A stretch of DNA of 8,326 bases from GCA-2693325 sp964011675 (GTDB taxonomy: Bacteria > Latescibacterota > UBA2968 > UBA8231), in assembly GCA_964011675.1 (NCBI GenBank), contig CAXGPR010000128.1:1-8326 (forward strand), given 5' to 3'. Of this stretch, positions 1 through 6,071 are shown in pieces (the first letter of the stretch is position 1; each line of letters starts with the position of its first letter). The position numbers and the translations under genes are program-made. The notes under the pieces were generated by a model, which was given only the letters and a program-made list of their open reading frames with translations, was not told where the DNA came from and made no database searches.

Positions 1-164
1 TCAAACACCGCAATCGACGCTATGGATTTGGCGTGGTTTCGGCCCAAGAACGCGACATAGTACTGAATGCGTTAAGCGCCATCAGGGACGTTGGTAAAGA
101 CGGATACGAAGTCCGCTATGCCGCAAAGAAGCGAGGCGTTAGGGCGTACGGCCCGTTCCCTTAG
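1..164 (+). CDS. C-terminal end of an unrecognised protein (5' truncated by window edge)
   Basis: An open frame enters from the left edge (codon phase begins at base 3) and runs 53 codons to a TAG at 162-164. Visible residues begin KHRNRRYGFGVVSAQERDIV and finish with a basic stretch, KKRGVRAYGPFP. The middle segment has the heptad-like spacing of an amphipathic helix (SAQERDIVLNALSAI). I do not recognise the family. The case for a real gene is the open frame, protein-like composition and the tidy convergent end: its TAG shares the tetranucleotide TTAG with the TAA of the minus-strand dehydratase, a common packing for real convergent genes. The other two plus-strand frames close at base 60 and near base 97. 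It could still be a chance open frame, because only 53 codons are visible. Confidence 0.5.
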   Translation, partial: KHRNRRYGFGVVSAQERDIVLNALSAIRDVGKDGYEVRYAAKKRGVRAYGPFP

Positions 165-1213
165 AGCATTGCTTCGTTTACTTCTACTCCAAAACCCAAA
201 CCTTCTCCCAGTTCGATGCAGCCGTCAATCGGCTGGGGCTCGCCCAGCCACAGAGCATGCTGCTTCACAGCAAAATTACCCATGTGACATTCGGCTAAGT
301 CCTCACCGTAGCCCGCAGCCAAGAAATGCGCTCCCCACACTTCACCGCCCCGATGAGGACAAACGGGAATACCCTCTGCGGCGGCCAGCTGGGCAATACG
401 TACTGCCTCCGTCAACCCACCGCACCAAGTAATATCGGGCTGCCACATATCGAGGGCTTGTGCTCGAGCAATATGTCTGAACGCGTGCGCGGTAAACTCG
501 TGTTCACCACCGACGACCTTAAGCGGCTGCACGCGTTTTCGCAGCGCGGACACACCTTCGATATCGTCGGGCTGTAATACATCTTCGATCCAAAATATAT
601 CGTATGGCATCACTGCCCGAGCGACCTCCTCGGCGTAATCTGCCTGCCACGACATATACGCATCTACCATTAAGAGCGCCTGGGGGCCAAAAAGTGCGCG
701 CGAGCGATCGGCCCAAGACAGTAGCTGTTCCAAATCTTCGGCGCGTTCGCCGTCGCGCAGTTGGGTCGACTTATGGGCATCAAATCCAAGGTCGCGGTAG
801 CGCTCTGCGTCTTGACCGGTAGCGTAAGCTCGCACTTTGGCACGTCGCACACCGCCCAGCAAGTCACAAACGCGCTTGCCCTCGGCCTTACCCAGCGCGT
901 CCCAAAGCGCTAAATCAACACCGCTGAGCGCCATAATGGCGATACCGCCGCGCCCGTAGGGTAAACAGGCCCGGTACAGTGTATCCCATAGCGCAGCTAT
1001 ATCTTCCACACTGCTGAATGACTGCCCCGCGAGCAGCTCGCGAAAATGGCGATTGACTACCTCAACACTGCCCACTCCGCCGCCGCCGTATCCCCAACCA
1101 ACTACTCCCACGTTTGTTTCGACGCGCACAATAATCTGCCAAAAATGTGTCCGCCACGTCTTAGCGGGATGGTTGTAGCGAGGATAAATAGCTTGAATAT
1201 CGCGAATCTTCAT
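161..1213 (-). CDS. Enolase-superfamily (mandelate racemase/muconate lactonizing) sugar-acid dehydratase, L-rhamnonate dehydratase-like
   Basis: This 350-residue protein should abstract the proton alpha to a carboxylate on Mg2+ and eliminate water from an acid sugar, giving a 2-keto-3-deoxy acid in the cytoplasm. The N-terminal capping domain covers about residues 1-125 and the modified TIM barrel follows. Visible metal ligands are D184 (MVDAYMSW), E210 (WIEDVL) and E237 (GGEHEFT). The catalytic dyad is D260 (QPDITWCGGLT) with H287 (CPHRGG). K148 (AHKST) takes the place of the first lysine of the KxK motif, and the second lysine is absent (T150). The series MxMS, IExxLxP, GEH, QPDxxWCGGLT, PH follows L-rhamnonate dehydratase closely, as I remember that family, but this protein is about 50 residues shorter than typical RhmD, so the substrate is not certain. 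L-fuconate, D-galactonate or another aldonate dehydratase remain possible. The ATG lies only 3 bp after the rlmKL stop, with GGGATGA inside the end of rlmKL as ribosome site, so translation is probably coupled. Its TAA overlaps the stop of the convergent plus-strand gene. Confidence 0.88.
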   Translation of the reverse strand: MKIRDIQAIYPRYNHPAKTWRTHFWQIIVRVETNVGVVGWGYGGGGVGSVEVVNRHFRELLAGQSFSSVEDIAALWDTLYRACLPYGRGGIAIMALSGVDLALWDALGKAEGKRVCDLLGGVRRAKVRAYATGQDAERYRDLGFDAHKSTQLRDGERAEDLEQLLSWADRSRALFGPQALLMVDAYMSWQADYAEEVARAVMPYDIFWIEDVLQPDDIEGVSALRKRVQPLKVVGGEHEFTAHAFRHIARAQALDMWQPDITWCGGLTEAVRIAQLAAAEGIPVCPHRGGEVWGAHFLAAGYGEDLAECHMGNFAVKQHALWLGEPQPIDGCIELGEGLGFGVEVNEAML

Positions 1214-1216
1214 CTT

Positions 1217-3373
1217 TCATCCCAGTGGTTTACGCACGATTTTCCAGCACGTATGAATGCGCGCGTTGCGCTCAAAATCTTTGTCTATTGTTCGCGCAGT
1301 TATGTCCTCTATAGATAGTGTAGATAAACTCTCAGTGTCCATTTTAAACCGACGAAAGTTATTGGAAAAAATCAGTACCCCCTCTTCACTCAGTAAAGAA
1401 GAAACGGCCTGCAATAGTCCTACGTGGTCGCGCTGCACGTCAAAATGATCCTGCATACGCTTGGAGTTAGAAAAGGTAGGTGGATCTAAGAAAATCAGGT
1501 CGTATCGGGCACCGCGCTGCCCCCTTACCCAATCAATGCAGTCGGCCTTTACTAGCTCGTGCCTCCCGTCGGCAAGACCATTAAGCTCGAGGTTGCGGCG
1601 CGCCCAATCAAGATACGTCTTAGACATATCGACTGAGGTGGTGGTCTTAGCACCCCCCAGTCCAGCGTGTACAGTAGCCGCTCCAGTATAGGAAAACAGG
1701 TTGAGGAAGCGCTTACCTCGGGCCTGTTGGCCTATCATAAAACGGGTGAGACGGTGGTCCAAGAAAAGACCTGTGTCCAAATAATCCGTGAAGTTTACCA
1801 GCAGTTTTCCCGTCCCCTCGGACACCAAATTGAATACCCCAGAAGTATCGAATTTCTCATACTGCGCTCGACCGCGCTGGCGCTGGCGTACCTTGAAATA
1901 AATGCGCTCCGGATCAACTTCCAAAACTTCCGGTAAGACGGCTAAGGCCTCTTCGAGACGCTCCTTGGCGCGACGTTCGTCCACGGTAGATGGTGCCTTA
2001 TATTCTTGCACGTGAGCCCACTGCTCATTTCCTTCGTACAGGTCGACCGCCAGCGCGTACTCCGGCAAATCCGCGTCATAAATTCGGTAACAAGAAATAC
2101 CACCACGCCGGGCCCAACGACCTAGAATACGTTTATTTTTCTTTAAGCGATTGATTAACATCTGAGCACCGTCTGAAGGAGGCTTCCGTGCTGCTTGAGA
2201 GGGCGCTGCTGTGAAGTAGCGTTGGTCTACCTCAAATCGGAGTAAGCGACATTCAATCGGACCGTTATTAAACTTATTGACCAGCACCGCACGCAGGCTG
2301 AGATACCTTCCCAAGTCGGGCCGACCGGTAAAAACAGCCGCTTTCCATCCAGTAAAATGCTCTTTTATCACGCTGCCCAGATCAGCGTATAACGCCTTGA
2401 GCGCACGTTCTTCACCCAAGCGTTCGCCGTAGGGTGGATTGGTCACCAAGAGACCAGAGCAGAATTTTAGGGCCGGAGTATCTCGCACATCACGTTGTTC
2501 GAATTGAACGTGGACATCAACTTGGGCACGCACGGCATTAGCCCGAGCACTCTGCACAGCCCGCTCATCATTGTCACATCCCATAATAACAGGCAGCGAC
2601 TTCATACCCTTACGTCTACGCGCTCTCGCAGCCTCTAATTGCCGCTGCCAAATATGCGACTGATGCTGCTTCCACTTGAGGAATCCAAAGTGCGCGCGCG
2701 TAAGTCCGGGGGCACTATCACCAGCTATTAGCGCAGCCTCAATAACAAGTGTCCCCGAACCACATAGCGGATCAAACAGAGATCCGCCGGTAGCCGCTAC
2801 GTTTAACCAACCTGCACGCAGTAAAATAGCGGCAGCTAAATTTTCCTTGAGCGGCGCCTCACTACCGTCTTTTCGATAACCGCGCCTGTGTAGACTTTCG
2901 CCGGATAAATCAAGACTAATAGTAGCTTGCGTGCCGCTTATGCGAGCGTTGATGCGAAGATCTGGTCGACGCAGGTCCACAGACGGCCGGCTGTTTTCAC
3001 GCGCGCGAAACTGATCGACAATGGCATCTTTTACCTTGAGTGCCGCGTAGTGACTGTGGGTGATTTTAGAGCGTAGCGTCTGACAGTCTACCGCCAACGT
3101 GGAATGTGCATTTAAATGTGCAGACCATTCGATTGAGCGCACGCCCTCATAAAGCGCCTCGGGCGTAGGCGCATCAAATTCGGCCAGCGGCAGCAGAAGT
3201 CGATTGGCCAACCGAGACCACAGACACACCATGTAGGCTTGTTCCAACGGCCCTTCAAATTCGGCGCCACCCCAGCGCTGGCGCGTAGGACCAACGCCTA
3301 AGCTACGTAGCTCTTCCGCCAGTAAGTCGGCACAACCTCGAGGTGTGGTAGCGATGTATCGTCTTTTATCCAA
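1217..3373 (-). CDS. rlmKL: Bifunctional 23S rRNA (guanine-N2-G2445/guanine-N7-G2069) methyltransferase RlmKL
   Basis: At 718 residues this is close to E. coli RlmKL (702). It is a fusion of two SAM-dependent methyltransferases that make m2G2445 and m7G2069 in 23S rRNA during 50S assembly. The order is: N-terminal ferredoxin-like/THUMP RNA-binding region (about 1-160); RlmL-type N2-guanine methyltransferase with SAM motif DPLCGSGT (201-208) and catalytic NPPYGERLG (312-320); a linker (about 385-420); then the RlmK-type half with its SAM motif LNLFSYTGAATVHA (557-570) and LDPPTFSNS (629-637). All catalytic motifs are intact. The start is TTG, chosen because the family N-terminus (ATTPRGxxDLLxEEL) follows at once and no other start lies between. 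GAGGA precedes it by only 3 nt. An intrinsic terminator sits immediately upstream, so expression may depend on readthrough or attenuation. The dehydratase gene follows after 3 bp. Confidence 0.97.
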   Translation of the reverse strand: MDKRRYIATTPRGCADLLAEELRSLGVGPTRQRWGGAEFEGPLEQAYMVCLWSRLANRLLLPLAEFDAPTPEALYEGVRSIEWSAHLNAHSTLAVDCQTLRSKITHSHYAALKVKDAIVDQFRARENSRPSVDLRRPDLRINARISGTQATISLDLSGESLHRRGYRKDGSEAPLKENLAAAILLRAGWLNVAATGGSLFDPLCGSGTLVIEAALIAGDSAPGLTRAHFGFLKWKQHQSHIWQRQLEAARARRRKGMKSLPVIMGCDNDERAVQSARANAVRAQVDVHVQFEQRDVRDTPALKFCSGLLVTNPPYGERLGEERALKALYADLGSVIKEHFTGWKAAVFTGRPDLGRYLSLRAVLVNKFNNGPIECRLLRFEVDQRYFTAAPSQAARKPPSDGAQMLINRLKKNKRILGRWARRGGISCYRIYDADLPEYALAVDLYEGNEQWAHVQEYKAPSTVDERRAKERLEEALAVLPEVLEVDPERIYFKVRQRQRGRAQYEKFDTSGVFNLVSEGTGKLLVNFTDYLDTGLFLDHRLTRFMIGQQARGKRFLNLFSYTGAATVHAGLGGAKTTTSVDMSKTYLDWARRNLELNGLADGRHELVKADCIDWVRGQRGARYDLIFLDPPTFSNSKRMQDHFDVQRDHVGLLQAVSSLLSEEGVLIFSNNFRRFKMDTESLSTLSIEDITARTIDKDFERNARIHTCWKIVRKPLG

Positions 3374-3381
3374 TGGTCCTC
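3374..3381 (-). promoter_or_regulatory. Ribosome binding site of rlmKL with unusually short spacing before a TTG start
   Basis: On the minus strand GAGGA is followed by CCA and then the TTG start at 3373. The 3-nt gap is shorter than the usual 5-9 nt. The site begins directly after the T-rich tail of the terminator hairpin, so hairpin formation and ribosome access could interfere with each other. A weak TTG start plus tight spacing suggests modest translation. Confidence 0.5.
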
Positions 3382-3418
3382 AAAGATAAAAGGTCGCTCC
3401 AGCACGTGGAGCGACCTT
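3382..3418 (-). terminator. Intrinsic terminator or attenuator directly upstream of rlmKL
   Basis: The arms AAGGTCGCTCC (3390-3400) and GGAGCGACCTT (3408-3418) are perfect 11-bp complements around a 7-nt loop. On the minus strand the hairpin is followed by TTTTATCTTT, a U tract of the kind seen at Rho-independent terminators. In the plus direction the hairpin is followed by CAAAACC, so it is oriented for minus-strand transcripts. It ends only about 9 nt before the TTG start of rlmKL. It could end transcripts arriving from the regulator gene, or act as a conditional attenuator in a leader of rlmKL. Confidence 0.8.
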
Positions 3419-3450
3419 CAAAACCAGCCGTAAAACCAACCTCCCCACAC
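3418..3450 (-). CDS. Possible aromatic-rich leader micro-ORF (10 codons)
   Basis: A GTG at 3448-3450 opens a 10-codon frame reading VWGGWFYGWF (first residue Met if initiated), ending in a TGA whose last base is the first base of the terminator stem. Three Trp, two Phe and one Tyr in ten codons next to a Rho-independent terminator resembles leader peptides of aromatic-amino-acid attenuators. Against it, AAGG lies only 2 nt before the GTG, which is too close for good initiation. No classic antiterminator is obvious, and rlmKL is not an aromatic biosynthesis gene. It may be chance. Confidence 0.2.
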   Translation of the reverse strand: MWGGWFYGWF

Positions 3451-3457
3451 CGCCTTG

Positions 3458-3502
3458 TTATCTCTGTGGTAGCCCCGAACGGGACCAAGCAGAGGTGGTC
3501 AT
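3458..3502 (-). CDS. Possible 14-residue leader peptide ORF
   Basis: ATG at 3500-3502 follows AAAAGG by 6 nt, the best-spaced ribosome site in this intergenic stretch. The peptide MTTSAWSRSGLPQR ends at TAA 3458-3460, 7 nt before the GTG of the aromatic micro-ORF. The Shine-Dalgarno lies in the loop of a TTTCAA/TTGAAA hairpin. Its translation would run through the competing leader stems described for this region and so could influence the downstream terminator. No similarity is recognised. Confidence 0.25.
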   Translation of the reverse strand: MTTSAWSRSGLPQR

Positions 3503-3525
3503 TTCAAGCCTTTTGAAACTGTAGA

Positions 3526-3531
3526 ATAATA
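3526..3531 (-). promoter_or_regulatory. Candidate -10 box for the rlmKL leader transcript
   Basis: TATTAT on the minus strand matches the sigma70 -10 consensus in 5 of 6 positions and lies between the regulator's weak terminator and the structured leader. No convincing -35 element is found 15-18 bp upstream, so it is either weak, activator-dependent or not a promoter. Confidence 0.25.
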
Positions 3532-3560
3532 GACGAATGCACAAGCGCTAATACGTGTCT

Positions 3561-3593
3561 AAAAACAAAACCTGTATCTGATTACGCGATAGG
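3561..3593 (-). terminator. Weak intrinsic terminator after the AraC-type regulator
   Basis: Just past the regulator's TGA the minus strand reads CCTATC, a 9-nt loop, GATacAGG (6 bp with a 2-nt bulge), then TTTTGTTTTT. The T tract is strong but the stem is short. If it works, rlmKL is mainly transcribed from its own leader promoter rather than from the regulator gene. Confidence 0.4.
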
Positions 3594-3594
3594 C

Positions 3595-4308
3595 TCACGA
3601 CACACTGTTTTTCCGCGCTCGACGTTGCAGACGATAACGAGCCGGCGACAGACCAACATAGCGACGAAAAATGCGCGAAAAATGCTGTGACGTGCTGAAG
3701 CCAACGCGCGCAGCCACTTGAGACACGTTTAGTGCGGTAGATTCCAGTAGGTGACGAGCCTGTCGGAGCCGACACGCATATAAGAACTCGGTAAACGTCT
3801 TACCGGTAGCGCATCGGACACGGCTAGAAACCGTATCGGGACTCAAACCAAAGCGCTGTGCCACTTCGGCCCGCGTGCTAATAGCTGCGGCGTGTTCGCG
3901 CACAAAGTGGGCAACTGGGTCAGTATGAACACAATTACTCGGATCATGACGGTGCTGTGCTAACCTATTCACTAATGTTTCAACACATAGCGGATGGGGT
4001 AAATAATCCCAAGCACCTGCCTTGACAGTCTGCACGGCTTTTTCAATGCAGGGCTCGCCGTTTACGGCGATGACTTCTAGAGAGTAGTCCTGCTGCACCA
4101 AACGCCGTAAATCCTGTAATCCCCCGTCGTGCGATCCAGACAGGTCGAGGACAATAGCGTAAAAGCGGCCTTTTCCAATTATGACCTGTGCCTTACGACT
4201 GCAGACGACCTCCCGCACAGCATAACCACTTGCTATAATTGAGGCAGCCGCGATCCCATCTTTCTGCCGACCTACCCACAACAACATTTTGTCTTGGTTT
4301 TCGTTCAC
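3595..4308 (-). CDS. AraC/XylS-family transcriptional regulator with degenerate response-regulator receiver domain
   Basis: This 237-residue DNA-binding protein combines an N-terminal receiver-like fold (about 8-120) with a C-terminal double helix-turn-helix (about 133-232). The AraC signature is clear: AEVAQRFGLSPDTVSSRVRCATGKTF for the first helix pair region (148-172), then VSQVAARVGFSTSQHFSRIF and the terminal RRYVGLSPARYR (195-226). The receiver part keeps an aspartate at the phosphoacceptor position (VLDLSG, D55) and the helix KAVQTVKAGAWDYLPHP (90-106). The conserved Lys is His105, the switch Thr/Ser is missing (VIAVNG), and the N-terminal acidic pair is replaced by WVGRQ. Phosphorylation is therefore doubtful, and it may respond to another signal or protein. 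No histidine kinase gene is adjacent. The start is GTG at 4308 with no clear Shine-Dalgarno; an ATG seven codons later is an alternative. The targets are not shown by the sequence; the sulfatase and dehydratase units are candidates. Confidence 0.88.
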   Translation of the reverse strand: MNENQDKMLLWVGRQKDGIAAASIIASGYAVREVVCSRKAQVIIGKGRFYAIVLDLSGSHDGGLQDLRRLVQQDYSLEVIAVNGEPCIEKAVQTVKAGAWDYLPHPLCVETLVNRLAQHRHDPSNCVHTDPVAHFVREHAAAISTRAEVAQRFGLSPDTVSSRVRCATGKTFTEFLYACRLRQARHLLESTALNVSQVAARVGFSTSQHFSRIFRRYVGLSPARYRLQRRARKNSVS

Positions 4309-4628
4309 TTTACCACGCTGCCATCTATTGGCATACCTTACCTCTTCTCAACTCAAAAGAGAAAGGCTGGTACGGAAACAGTCGTCCCGCACCAGCCTTT
4401 CGTTATCATAATTAAAGACCGAATGATCGTCAATGAATCGGTATAAAAAACCCATTGAAACGGATACGAGTATTCCAAAATTACGCGAAGAACTCTACCG
4501 ACATATCGCCAATTTCTCTAACCATCTATCGCTACACGAAAATGGACACAGCGACCCAACCGCTTCCCATACTACAGCACAAGATCAACAGCCGTTACGG
4601 CTACGCAATAAATTGGATGAGAAGGCAG
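4309..4628. other. 320-bp intergenic region between sthA and the regulator gene
   Basis: This stretch holds the hairpin terminator at its left end and an AT-richer portion from about 4402 to 4628. The only open frame of note there is a plus-strand one of doubtful reality beginning at 4433. A short palindrome AGCCGTTACGGCT (4590-4602) has no T run and I assign it no role. On the minus strand the frames are short (for example MVREIGDMSVEFFA) and unconvincing. A promoter for the regulator is expected near 4310-4355, where TTGAGA is followed 17 bp later by ATAGAT, a weak match. Confidence 0.5.
4350..4401 (-). terminator. Hairpin terminator downstream of sthA
   Basis: GAAAGGCTGGT (4361-4371) and ACCAGCCTTTC (4391-4401) are perfect 11-bp complements with a 19-nt loop that can add three inner pairs (CGG/CCG) after one mismatch. 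Read on the minus strand the stem ends in TTTC and continues TCTTTTGAGTT, a T-rich but not pure tract. It lies 228 bp beyond the sthA stop and about 50 bp before the regulator's start, so it most likely closes the sulfatase-sthA transcript. Partial bidirectional activity is possible. Confidence 0.6.
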
Positions 4629-4720
4629 CTATACGGCATCTCCCCCCAAGGCCGCCTGCACCTTGTTCAAACCGTTTAAAGCCGCAATGCGAAATCCCTC
4701 TGCAAACGTCGGATAGTTAA
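4433..4720 (+). CDS. Doubtful small plus-strand ORF (95 codons), partly antisense to the end of sthA
   Basis: The frame starts at ATG 4433 directly after an in-frame TGA and has no visible Shine-Dalgarno. The first 65 residues come from intergenic DNA and include a helix-like segment (IPKLREELYRHIANF) followed by a polar His/Gln/Ser/Thr-rich part. The last third is antisense to the sthA coding sequence, and its proline-rich composition there is what reverse reading of sthA would give. No family is recognised. I keep it only because it is the largest frame in an otherwise empty 230-bp gap; it is probably not a gene. Confidence 0.15.
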   Translation: MNRYKKPIETDTSIPKLREELYRHIANFSNHLSLHENGHSDPTASHTTAQDQQPLRLRNKLDEKAAIRHLPPRPPAPCSNRLKPQCEIPLQTSDS

Positions 4721-6044
4721 ATACCTGGTCGATAAAGTAATCTATCTTAACGCGAAAATTGATCGCCATATGACCAATTGGAATAATCTCGGTTGCATTT
4801 GTTCCGATAATGTGCACACCGAGCAGTTCGAGCGTTTCTGCATGAAACAAAATCTTAATGAGCCCCGTTGTATCGCCAGCCATGGGCCCCCGCGCAATCT
4901 CGCGGTAGCGAGCCCGCCCAACTTCGTAGTGCACTCCCCGATCGCGTAGCTCTTGTTCAGTAGGGCCCACGCTAGATATCTCTGGTATGCAGTATATACC
5001 GAATGGAAAAACATCAGGGAAAGAATGACTCTTTAGCAAAAAAGCATTACGTACAGCTAATCGGCCCTGTTCCATAGAGGTCGATGCCAAACCCGGTGGC
5101 CCTATGACATCCCCCGCAGCATAAATATGTGGACAGGCTGTCTGGAACAGTGAGTTGACCGGTATATTTCCCAATTCATTTAGCTCAATACCAACTGATG
5201 GTAAATTTAGCCCTGCGACGTTGGCAAAGCGGCCCATAGAATAGAATAGCACAGGTGCCTCAACGGTTTCGCCGTCGCCCAACAGCACTTCGGCCTGACC
5301 ACGCGGGCTATGGCGCAGCTCTTGTATATCCTGTCCAAGTCTAACATCGACACCCACATCTTTAAGATGCTGGGCAAACAGTTGACCGATCTCTTCGTCG
5401 AGCATGCGCACCACGCCCGTGCGACGGTCCATGATAATAACTTCGACACCCAGCGCCGCAAGCATCGTTGCATATTCGCAGCCTATGACACTACCACCCA
5501 CCACAATAAGCCGCTCTGGCATTTTTTTTAGGCGAAAGACCTGGTCTGAATCGATAAAGACCCGATCGTCTTTTGGAACCTCTATTGGGTGGCGCGGACT
5601 GGAACCCGTAGCAATAAGCACGTAGTCGGCCAACACCTGTTGTTTTACCTGACCCGTCTCATCCAAGACGTCGATACGATGTTCGTCAGCAAAGCGCGCC
5701 ACACCGTACAAGACCTGCACATCATTGCCCTCGCACTGCAGTTTTAACTCCGCATTCTGATCGGATATCACGCGATTAAGCCGTTCTTGCAGCTCGGGCA
5801 TCGATATTTTTTCGTGGTGCTTATCATCCCCGAAATAGGCTTTGAGGTGAAAACCCGTCATATCGAGAATAGCCAGGCGAAGCGCTTTAGACGGAATGGT
5901 TCCCTGATGTAGGCAAGCGCCGCCCAACATACCCATTCGATCAATAAGGACGACCTTTTTGCCCGCCTTGGCTCCCTGTATCGCCCCCTTTTGTCCTGCT
6001 GGGCCAGCGCCTATGACCGCTAAATCTACGTGCAGCGTTTCCAA
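4629..6044 (-). CDS. sthA: Soluble (Si-specific) NAD(P)+ transhydrogenase, FAD flavoprotein
   Basis: This 471-residue protein (E. coli SthA: 466) transfers hydride between NADPH and NAD+ in the cytoplasm without using the proton gradient, and usually drains excess NADPH. Residues 1-145 hold the FAD-binding Rossmann motif GAGPAG (12-17) and the active-site region GGACLHQGTIPSKALR (41-56). The first cysteine (C44) remains but the second redox cysteine of lipoamide dehydrogenases and glutathione reductases is Thr49, the hallmark of this subfamily. The nucleotide motif GGSVIG is at 183-188, ATG at 145-147, and the second FAD motif GDVIG at 311-315. The dimer domain ends with NYPTFAEGFRIAALNGLN (443-460), matching E. 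coli NYPTMAEAYRVAALNGLN and lacking the His-Glu pair of disulfide reductases. Start TTG with AGGGAG 8 nt upstream. It lies 60 bp after the sulfatase gene, so cotranscription is likely. A flavoprotein of a neighbouring subfamily is the main alternative. Confidence 0.9.
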   Translation of the reverse strand: METLHVDLAVIGAGPAGQKGAIQGAKAGKKVVLIDRMGMLGGACLHQGTIPSKALRLAILDMTGFHLKAYFGDDKHHEKISMPELQERLNRVISDQNAELKLQCEGNDVQVLYGVARFADEHRIDVLDETGQVKQQVLADYVLIATGSSPRHPIEVPKDDRVFIDSDQVFRLKKMPERLIVVGGSVIGCEYATMLAALGVEVIIMDRRTGVVRMLDEEIGQLFAQHLKDVGVDVRLGQDIQELRHSPRGQAEVLLGDGETVEAPVLFYSMGRFANVAGLNLPSVGIELNELGNIPVNSLFQTACPHIYAAGDVIGPPGLASTSMEQGRLAVRNAFLLKSHSFPDVFPFGIYCIPEISSVGPTEQELRDRGVHYEVGRARYREIARGPMAGDTTGLIKILFHAETLELLGVHIIGTNATEIIPIGHMAINFRVKIDYFIDQVFNYPTFAEGFRIAALNGLNKVQAALGGDAV

Positions 6045-6055
6045 AATAATGGCTC

Positions 6056-6071
6056 CCTATTGCGCAATAGG
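6056..6071 (-). promoter_or_regulatory. Perfect 16-bp palindrome overlapping the sthA ribosome binding site
   Basis: CCTATTGCGCAATAGG is a perfect palindrome 12 bp before the sthA TTG. Its right half on the minus strand runs into the Shine-Dalgarno AGGGAG (last pair at AGG). It could be an operator for a dimeric regulator, or in RNA a 6-bp stem with a GCGC loop that partly hides the ribosome site and makes sthA translation depend on the upstream sulfatase mRNA context. The palindrome is certain; the role is inferred. Confidence 0.45.

Larger units (their letters stand above)
3382..3518 (-). promoter_or_regulatory. Structured 5' leader (or small RNA) ahead of rlmKL
   Basis: About 135 nt of minus-strand sequence between a possible -10 box and the terminator hairpin can fold extensively. 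ACCACCTC (3492-3499) pairs with GAGGTTGGT (3435-3443) over 8 bp with one bulged U. CTCTG (3490-3494) pairs with CAGAG (3462-3466), followed inward by GGT/ACC and CCC/GGG. The first two pairings compete for the same CTC, the geometry expected of a switch. TTTCAA/TTGAAA at about 3503-3519 forms a small hairpin presenting AAGG. It matches no riboswitch class I know by eye. It may instead be a stand-alone small RNA ended by the terminator. The pairings are visible; the function is inferred. Confidence 0.4.

Noticed and set aside
91..432. 113-codon plus-strand frame overlapping the dehydratase end
   Set aside because: It is antisense to conserved C-terminal dehydratase sequence for most of its length, and its Arg/Pro/Gln-rich composition is what reverse reading gives.
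3374..3594. Possible rmf (ribosome modulation factor) gene or remnant upstream of rlmKL, since rmf neighbours rlmL in some pseudomonads and RGY...WGGW...GW vaguely recalls RMF
   Set aside because: The frame is closed by a stop 16 codons before the Trp-rich part, the basic N-terminus and CP motif are absent, and no reading frame gives a full RMF.
4590..4602. Short palindrome AGCCGTTACGGCT as the sthA terminator
   Set aside because: The stem is very short and neither strand has a T run after it; the 4361-4401 hairpin is a much better candidate.
5310..5625. Plus-strand open frames of 70-75 codons inside sthA, and similar ones inside the sulfatase and rlmKL
   Set aside because: They lie antisense to well-supported coding sequence, have no ribosome sites and show no recognisable domains.
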